Shown in pieces: positions 15,056-20,332 of a stretch of DNA of 24,943 bases (within the stretch, counting starts at the first letter, position 1; every line of letters starts with the position of its first letter). The DNA is from Ilumatobacteraceae bacterium (lineage in GTDB: Bacteria; Actinomycetota; Acidimicrobiia; Acidimicrobiales; Ilumatobacteraceae): positions 1-24,943 of the forward strand of contig JAENVT010000437.1 in assembly GCA_016650435.1 (NCBI GenBank), given 5' to 3'. The position numbers and the translations under genes are program-made. The notes under the pieces were generated by a model. The model made no database searches. It had not been told where the DNA came from and worked only from the letters and a program-made list of their open reading frames with translations.

Positions 15056-16681
15056 ATGCATCCGATCTCTCGACGGGCGTTTCTGGCAACGGGTGCGGCA
15101 GTCGTCCTAGCGGCTTGCTCCGATTCAGGAGACGCGAGTTCCACGACGACCGCACCGCCGGAGACGTCCACGAGCACGACCGAGGCGACAACGACCACCG
15201 AGGCGACCACCACAACGTCGACCCTGCCGCCGGTGGAGCTGTCGGCTGATCCGTTCACGCTCGGTGTTGCATCGGGTGAACCCGATCCCGTCAGTGTTGT
15301 GCTGTGGACCCGGCTGGCACCCGATCCGCTGAACGATGGCGGCATGCCGGACGACGACATCGACGTGACGTGGGAAGTCAGCGACTCTGCCGACTTCGCG
15401 ACCGTCGCGGCGAGTGGTGTCGAGACGGCCACGCTCGAACGAGCACACAGCGTTCACGCCATCGCGCCGCTCGATCAAGGCTCGTGGTTCTACCGCTTTC
15501 GCGTGGGTCAATACACCAGCCCCGTCGGCACGACCCGCGCTGCGCCTGATGCCAGTGTCAATCTCGCTGAGACAAATTTTGCAGTGGCGAACTGTCAGAA
15601 CTACGCGAACGGTCAATACGCCGCGCACCGCGATCTCGCCGAGCATCAGCCTGACTTCGTGGTATTCCTCGGCGACTACATCTACGAAGATCCCGGCATC
15701 CCCGGCAATGAGGACCCGACTGCCCGCGTGCACATCGGTCCGGAGCCAACGACGCTCGAGGAGTACCGCAACCGCTACGCCCGCTACAAGACCGATCCTC
15801 ACCTCCAGGCGGCGCACGCCGTGTGTCCGTGGTTCGTCATCTGGGACGACCACGAGGTGGAGAACAACTACGCAGGCCTCACACCGCAGGCAGCCGCCGA
15901 CGCGCCCACATTTCCGGCTCGCCGCTTCGCTGCGTATCAGGCATGGTGGGAGCACCAGCCGGTTCGTCTCGACCCGCCGACTGCTCCGGACAAGGAATAT
16001 CGCACGTACCGCGATGTGCATTGGGGCGGCCTCATCGATCTGGCCCTACTCGACGGCCGCCAGTACCGCACAGACCAGGCGTGCGGTGACGTGACGCTGA
16101 GCCTCGAGCAGCCATGTGCCGAGGTCCTCGATCCGGCAAGCACGATGCTGGGCGATCAGCAGGAGGCGTGGCTGTTTGGCACCCTTGCCGCATCTACGGC
16201 GACTTGGAACGTGATCGGAAATCAGGTCGTGTTTGCCGACGCGACGTTGAACGGAGCCGTGCTGAACTATGACCAGTGGGACGGCTACCCGCTCGAGCGG
16301 GCGCGTATCTTGCAGCACCTCGCCGATTCCGACGTACCGAACGTCGTGGTGCTGACGGGCGACATCCACCTCGCTGCGGTTGCCCAGTTACGGGCTGGAG
16401 ATCGCGCCCTGGGCAAGCCGGTTGGTGCCGAGTTCGTCACCACATCGATCAGCTCCAACGGCCTGATCAGCGATCAGTTCACAGACGTGTTGAAGTCGTA
16501 TCCGCACCTCGTCGATGCCGAACTGACACACCGCGGGTACGCGCTGCATTCCGTGACGACCGAACGATGGACCGCCGAATACCGGATCGTCGCCGACGTC
16601 TCGAACGCCGATAGCGAGGTCACGACACTCGGTACCTACGTCGTCGAGGCCGGCACGAACGTCGTCACGAAGGCATCGTGA
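15056..16681 (+). CDS. PhoD-like phosphatase/phosphodiesterase, Tat-exported lipoprotein
   Basis: The 541-residue protein begins with a twin-arginine signal (SRRAFLATGAA) ending in lipobox LAAC with Cys21, so it should be exported folded and lipid-anchored. A Ser/Thr/Glu linker (about 24-58), with TTEATT units on an 18-nt DNA period, leads to the enzyme. Metal-site motifs match PhoD: NCQN with Cys180, GDYIYE with Asp207 and Tyr210, DDHE at 264-267, GNQVVFA (388-394) and TGDIH with Asp436 and His438. PhoD enzymes use Fe3+ and Ca2+ to release phosphate from esters at the cell surface, usually under phosphate limitation. No Pho box was recognised. It stops 15 nt before the convergent flavoenzyme gene. 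Confidence 0.95.
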   Translation: MHPISRRAFLATGAAVVLAACSDSGDASSTTTAPPETSTSTTEATTTTEATTTTSTLPPVELSADPFTLGVASGEPDPVSVVLWTRLAPDPLNDGGMPDDDIDVTWEVSDSADFATVAASGVETATLERAHSVHAIAPLDQGSWFYRFRVGQYTSPVGTTRAAPDASVNLAETNFAVANCQNYANGQYAAHRDLAEHQPDFVVFLGDYIYEDPGIPGNEDPTARVHIGPEPTTLEEYRNRYARYKTDPHLQAAHAVCPWFVIWDDHEVENNYAGLTPQAAADAPTFPARRFAAYQAWWEHQPVRLDPPTAPDKEYRTYRDVHWGGLIDLALLDGRQYRTDQACGDVTLSLEQPCAEVLDPASTMLGDQQEAWLFGTLAASTATWNVIGNQVVFADATLNGAVLNYDQWDGYPLERARILQHLADSDVPNVVVLTGDIHLAAVAQLRAGDRALGKPVGAEFVTTSISSNGLISDQFTDVLKSYPHLVDAELTHRGYALHSVTTERWTAEYRIVADVSNADSEVTTLGTYVVEAGTNVVTKAS

Positions 16682-16696
16682 GGATTCGCCTGGTGC

Positions 16697-17845
16697 CTAG
16701 TGGCCGTCGAGCGAGCTGAGGCCGACGAGACGTTGCCGGCCAAGTGCTGCGGATTCGAGCCCGCGCTGCAACAAGCCGTCGGGTAGTCGACCCGAACGCA
16801 CGAGCTCCGCGCCGGCCTGGGCAAGGGCCGGTGAGATCTGGATGCCGTAGCCGCCTTGACCGACGAACCAGAAGAAGCCGTCGACTTCATCGTCGAACCC
16901 GGCGACCGGCGAGCGGTCGGCGACGAAATTGCGCAACCCCGCCCACGACGAACGAACGTGACTGATGTCGAGCGTTGTGGCTGCGTTGATCACGTCGATC
17001 GCCTTGGCGATGTCGAGTTCCTCCGGTCGTGCGTCGCATGGTTCAGATGGAACCTCGTCGGCAGGCGAGCACAGGATTTGCGGGCCCTCCGGCTTGAAGT
17101 AGAACGTGCCGCTGACATCGGCCACTAGTGGGATCGTGTGCGGATCGATCCCTGCCGGTGAGCCGATCGTGAACACCGTTCGGCGCAGCGGGTGGATGCC
17201 AACCGGTTTCGCCCCGGCGATCCCGGCGACGACATCGCACCACGAGCCTGCGGCGTTGATCACGACCCCCGCGTCGTACATGTTGCCGGCGCGATCGACG
17301 ACGTGCCAGCCATCGGCGGCCCGTTTCATTTCGGCAACGCCGGCGGACGTGTGGATGTCGCCACCGCGACCGCGCAAGCCTCCGACATACCCGCCATGCA
17401 GCGCGGCGACATCGATCTCGCTGGCACCCGGTTCGAGCAGTCCGGCGGCAACCCAATCCGATCGCACCACCTTCGTGATCTCGACGACCTCATCGGCTGA
17501 CAACACACGCATGTCGGGGACCAGCTCGACCACGGCTTCGTACATCGCGTGCATGGCGTCGACATCGCCTTCGGGTGCCACCCAGATCAGCGGGAGCGGC
17601 TTCAGCAGCGGACGACCGAACCCTTCGGGCGGCTCCTGCATGAACGACCGGCTGGCCGTCGTCAACAGGCGGATCGTGCGGCCGCCGTAGCTTTCCAGGA
17701 ACGTCGCCACGGATCGACCCGTTGTGTGGTAGGCGAGCGTTGCCTCCATCTCCAGCAGGGCGACCGAACGGTCGCTCGCCAGCTCGTATCCGATCGACGC
17801 TCCGGCAATGCCACCGCCGATCACCAAGACGTCATACGACTTCAT
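16697..17845 (-). CDS. DAO-family FAD-dependent oxidoreductase (D-amino-acid/glycine oxidase-like)
   Basis: This 382-residue flavoenzyme opens with a Rossmann motif, VLVIGGGIAGASIGYELA (Gly10, Gly12, Gly15). It then has the TGRSVATFLESYGGR segment typical of D-arginine-dehydrogenase-like DAO proteins. EIDVAALHGGYVGGLRGRGGDI and VINAAGSWCD belong to the substrate and FAD domains. The C-terminal FFWFVGQGGYGIQISPALA contacts the isoalloxazine ring in relatives. The likely reaction is oxidation of an amine or D-amino acid. The ATG at 17845 lacks a ribosome site. It is a single-gene unit divergent from the small winged-helix gene. Substrate not determinable. Confidence 0.92.
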   Translation of the reverse strand: MKSYDVLVIGGGIAGASIGYELASDRSVALLEMEATLAYHTTGRSVATFLESYGGRTIRLLTTASRSFMQEPPEGFGRPLLKPLPLIWVAPEGDVDAMHAMYEAVVELVPDMRVLSADEVVEITKVVRSDWVAAGLLEPGASEIDVAALHGGYVGGLRGRGGDIHTSAGVAEMKRAADGWHVVDRAGNMYDAGVVINAAGSWCDVVAGIAGAKPVGIHPLRRTVFTIGSPAGIDPHTIPLVADVSGTFYFKPEGPQILCSPADEVPSEPCDARPEELDIAKAIDVINAATTLDISHVRSSWAGLRNFVADRSPVAGFDDEVDGFFWFVGQGGYGIQISPALAQAGAELVRSGRLPDGLLQRGLESAALGRQRLVGLSSLDGH

Positions 17846-17851
17846 CTGCGC

Positions 17852-17857
17852 AGCTTG
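17852..17857 (-). promoter_or_regulatory. Putative -10 element for leaderless DAO-gene mRNA
   Basis: On the minus strand CAAGCT lies 6 nt before the ATG at 17845, with no Shine-Dalgarno sequence. It is a weak match. The rest of the gap to 17999 holds a TAGGCT hexamer on the plus strand near 17920 that could serve the next gene. Confidence 0.22.
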
Positions 17858-17975
17858 TCACCGGTCGGAGGCCAGCGGCGGCCCGACCCGATCCAGCGGC
17901 ACCGGCACGATTCGGCGGTAGGCTTGCTCCCTCACGTTCTCCTCGCTTCGGCGGAGCCGCTCCAGGCTCGAGACT

Positions 17976-17998
17976 GAGGGGAAGTACGGGGAAACCCC
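17976..17998 (+). promoter_or_regulatory. Ribosome site plus GGGG-AAA-CCCC hairpin before the 90-aa gene
   Basis: GAGGGGAA (17976-17983) is a good ribosome site but ends 16 nt before the ATG at 18000. A GGGG/CCCC stem with an AAA loop (17988-17998) lies between them. If folded, the hairpin would remove 11 nt and bring the ribosome site to about 5 nt from the start. If it masked the start instead, it could repress translation. Confidence 0.4.
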
Positions 17999-17999
17999 A

Positions 18000-18272
18000 A
18001 TGCCGGATGACCAGCCGAATGACCAGCCCATGGTCGACCTGCTCGCAGTGGTGCTCAGTGGCGACGATTCCGGCACACCGGTAGACAATTCCATCATCGC
18101 CGCCCGTCTTGGCTGGAACCTCGAAACTGTTGCCTCGTGCCTGAACGAAGCCAAGGAGCGATCCTTGGTGTGGGGCCAGCGCAGTGGCGACAAGCCGGCG
18201 CCGTGGTTCAAGGAGCTGGAGATCACCGTGCAGGGCCGCCGGCTGCTGCGATCGCACAGCGCCAAGGCCTAG
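18000..18272 (+). CDS. 90-aa winged-helix-like protein, function unknown
   Basis: This is a small soluble protein. After an acidic, Gln/Pro-rich start (MPDDQPNDQP), residues 25-60 read as a helix-turn-helix (DNSIIAARLGWNLETVASCL, then NEAKERSLVWGQ). Residues 62-85 resemble a wing and final helix (FKELEITVQGRRLLRSH). The pattern resembles small transcription regulators or the DNA-binding half of larger ones, but I do not recognise a named family. It starts at ATG 18000 after an unusual hairpin and ends 14 nt before the convergent sulfatase gene. No effector domain is present. A DNA-binding role is inference. Confidence 0.75.
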   Translation: MPDDQPNDQPMVDLLAVVLSGDDSGTPVDNSIIAARLGWNLETVASCLNEAKERSLVWGQRSGDKPAPWFKELEITVQGRRLLRSHSAKA

Positions 18273-18286
18273 TGCCGGCAAACGAC

Positions 18287-19822
18287 TCAGACGGGTGCTT
18301 CGACCCGTCGCCATGGTGTGTGCATGGGCGGCTGGTGATCCCACAGGTCGGCGAGCAGGTCGCTGCGCAGTGACGCCACCGAAGGATCGTCCCAGCGATT
18401 CGATTGCTGCAACGGATCGTCGGCCAGGTCGTACAGCTCGCCCTCGGTGCCGTCGTGGCTGTAGCCCGGCTGATAGGTGCTGCACACCCACCCATCGCGA
18501 GTGATGGTGCGTAGATGGACGTCGACTCCGAACAGTTCGCTGTCCCACTCCGTCAGCACTCGTTCGAACCCGCGGGCGGCTGCATCGGCGTCGTCCACCG
18601 GCAGCGCCACGCCTTCCATCCACTCCGGCGCTGCCAAGCCGGCGATCTGGCAGAACGTCGGAGCGAGATCGACGAGTCCGACCGGTCGCGAAATCGTCGA
18701 CGAGGACACGGTCGCTACCGGTGCGGGTCGCCAGATCAGCGGGATGCGCATCAGACCATCGACGTGATACGGACCCTTGAAGAGCAGCCCGAAGTCACCT
18801 TGCAGCTCACCGTGATCCGTCGTGTAGATCACGTCTACATCGTCGCCCCATCCGCGCGCTGCGATCGCGGCCAGTACTCGTCCGAGGGCCTCGTCGATCA
18901 ACTCGCACTCGACGGCGTTTCGGGCATTCACCTCGCGAACCTGGTCTGCTGTCATGGTCGCAGGCACCCAGTAGGCGGGAGCCTCGTAGTTCGAGACGAG
19001 GCGCCCGTCGTACCACGCCCGCCAATGGCGGGGCTTTGAATCGAGCACTGCCTCGCGTCGACCTGCATCCTCGATGTAGCCATCGGGAAGCGGCACGTCT
19101 TGCCAATCGACTCGACCGAGTTCTGACTCCGGCGGATCCCAAGGATGGTGCGGGTCGGGGAAGCTCATCCAGCAGAACCAATCGTCATCGGCACCCAGCG
19201 AGTCGAGCCACGCGACGGTGCGATCCGCTACCCAGTCGGTGTGGTACCACGCCCGTGGAACTGCGTTGTCGTGCACTTGCGGCGCGCCGGTTTCGCCTCC
19301 GCCTTGAGCGTTGACCTCCAACGCCATGTCGAGCACCGGATAGAACATTGCGACGGCCTCGGGGTGGTTGGCCGCCAACCACCGGGCGTAGTGCAACGGA
19401 CCGAGAGCGCCGTGTGTAGCCGTCTCGAAGTGCTCGAAACCGCGATGCAGCTCCACGAGGTCTTGGCGAGCGAAGCGGTTCTCGATGAAGCGGGCGAAGG
19501 GGTCGAGGAACGGTTCGAAGTGTGGCTTGCCGATCAGCGCGGTGCGATAACCGGCATCGTGCAGGACCGCGGCAACAGATGGCGCGTCGACCGGCAGGGC
19601 GACCCCGTTCATCCACACACCATGCGTACTCGGATGTTGACCGGTGATGATCGTCGAGCGCGATGGCATGCACACGACCGACTGCGGATGAGCTCGCTCG
19701 TAGCGATACCCCTGGGCTGCAAGGCCGTCGATCACTGGCGTGCGCGCGACTGTGCCGCCGTTGCATCGCAGCGTGTCGTATCGCTGCTGGTCGCTGGTGA
19801 CGAAGAGGATCTTGCGGCCCAT
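18287..19822 (-). CDS. Type I (formylglycine) sulfatase
   Basis: The 511-residue protein begins MGRKILFVTSDQQRYDT with metal-binding Asp11 (only one Asp where many sulfatases have two). It carries the sulfatase signature CMPSR with Cys51, the residue converted to formylglycine, followed by STIITGQHPSTHG. GKPHFEPF and YTTDHGELQGDFG supply further metal and sulfate ligands. The C-terminal ELYDLADDPLQQSN is also typical. It should hydrolyse a sulfate (or phosphonate) ester; no signal peptide is seen, so it appears cytoplasmic. Activity needs a formylglycine-generating enzyme or equivalent, which is not in this window. The ATG overlaps the SRPBCC stop (TGATG), so translation is coupled. The frame runs on to 20143, but that part is a shadow of the SRPBCC gene. 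Confidence 0.94.
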   Translation of the reverse strand: MGRKILFVTSDQQRYDTLRCNGGTVARTPVIDGLAAQGYRYERAHPQSVVCMPSRSTIITGQHPSTHGVWMNGVALPVDAPSVAAVLHDAGYRTALIGKPHFEPFLDPFARFIENRFARQDLVELHRGFEHFETATHGALGPLHYARWLAANHPEAVAMFYPVLDMALEVNAQGGGETGAPQVHDNAVPRAWYHTDWVADRTVAWLDSLGADDDWFCWMSFPDPHHPWDPPESELGRVDWQDVPLPDGYIEDAGRREAVLDSKPRHWRAWYDGRLVSNYEAPAYWVPATMTADQVREVNARNAVECELIDEALGRVLAAIAARGWGDDVDVIYTTDHGELQGDFGLLFKGPYHVDGLMRIPLIWRPAPVATVSSSTISRPVGLVDLAPTFCQIAGLAAPEWMEGVALPVDDADAAARGFERVLTEWDSELFGVDVHLRTITRDGWVCSTYQPGYSHDGTEGELYDLADDPLQQSNRWDDPSVASLRSDLLADLWDHQPPMHTPWRRVEAPV

Positions 19823-20235
19823 CAGCGTGTTGTTCCCCGCGCGTCGGACTCCATCTGTCGCCGTAGTTCGTCGAGCGCTCCCGCCGTTGCGCTGCCGATG
19901 GTCAACGCCATCGCCCGCGGGTCGCAGTCCGTCGTATACACGACCGCACACGTGTCGTCGCCTAGGTCGATGACATCGATTCCGCCACGGTGGTACGTGA
20001 ACACCGACGCTGTGATCCGGTATTGGAAGCGGCGCTGGACGTCGTCGTGAACCAAGATCTCCTCTGGCATCGGCAGACCGGAATCGAGCACGATCGTGCG
20101 GATGTTGCCGTCCACCTGACACGACGCGATGCCCGGGAACCACTCGTGCAGTCGGGTCGGATCACCCGCCAGCGCCCACACCGTTTCGGCGGGGCGATCG
20201 ATGCGAATGTGGTGGCGAATCGAGCCGAGTGTCAT
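19822..20235 (-). CDS. SRPBCC (START-like) family protein
   Basis: This 137-residue protein opens with the SRPBCC hallmark: HHIRIDRPAETVWALAGDPTRLHEWFPGI. Strands follow (IRTIVLDSG, EEILVHDDVQRRFQYRI, AVVYTTDCDP), then a long C-terminal helix (TAGALDELRRQMES). The fold makes a helix-grip cavity for a hydrophobic ligand, as in polyketide cyclases and plant PR-10 proteins. It is not obviously an enzyme. Its TGA stop shares a base with the sulfatase ATG, so the pair is an operon and may handle the same hydrophobic or sulfated compound (inference). Four tandem 13-bp repeats lie just upstream. Confidence 0.9.
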   Translation of the reverse strand: MTLGSIRHHIRIDRPAETVWALAGDPTRLHEWFPGIASCQVDGNIRTIVLDSGLPMPEEILVHDDVQRRFQYRITASVFTYHRGGIDVIDLGDDTCAVVYTTDCDPRAMALTIGSATAGALDELRRQMESDARGTTR

Positions 20236-20246
20236 CTTGCCGATTT

Positions 20247-20298
20247 CTTGTCGAGTGTGCTTGTCGAGTGTGCTTGTCGAGTGTGCTTGTCGAGTGTG
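20247..20298. repeat. Four perfect 13-bp tandem repeats in a divergent promoter
   Basis: The unit CTTGTCGAGTGTG occurs four times without mismatch at 20247, 20260, 20273 and 20286. A decayed copy seems to extend into the first codons of the SRPBCC gene (CGAGTGT at 20227-20233). The 13-bp period is not a helical multiple. It could be a slippage-generated microsatellite or an array of regulator half-sites between SRPBCC and ppc. Confidence 0.95.
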
Positions 20299-20302
20299 AC
20301 GG

Positions 20303-20332
20303 TGTGAATTGACCGTAGCCGCATTGTGAATT
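20303..20332 (+). promoter_or_regulatory. Direct repeat TGTGAATT x2, 22 bp apart, upstream of ppc
   Basis: TGTGAATT occurs at 20303-20310 and 20325-20332, about two helical turns apart and so on one face of the DNA. A TTGACC hexamer follows the first copy (20309-20314). The arrangement suits a dimeric regulator of ppc, but is untested. It would place the second copy inside the gene if translation began at GTG 20326. Confidence 0.4.

Noticed and set aside
14931..15215. Upstream extension of the MetE-like frame to 439 residues
   Set aside because: The extra N-terminus is Ser/Arg/Pro-rich and crosses the start of the phoD-like gene, while the family begins at the LPTTVVGSY segment.
19823..20143. 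Upstream extension of the sulfatase frame to 618 residues
   Set aside because: The extension lies over the SRPBCC gene in another frame and lacks family similarity; sulfatases start at the ILFVTSDQ strand.
20247..20298. CRISPR array or replication-origin iterons
   Set aside because: The 13-bp units are directly abutting with no spacers, and there is no dnaA, rep or cas gene nearby.
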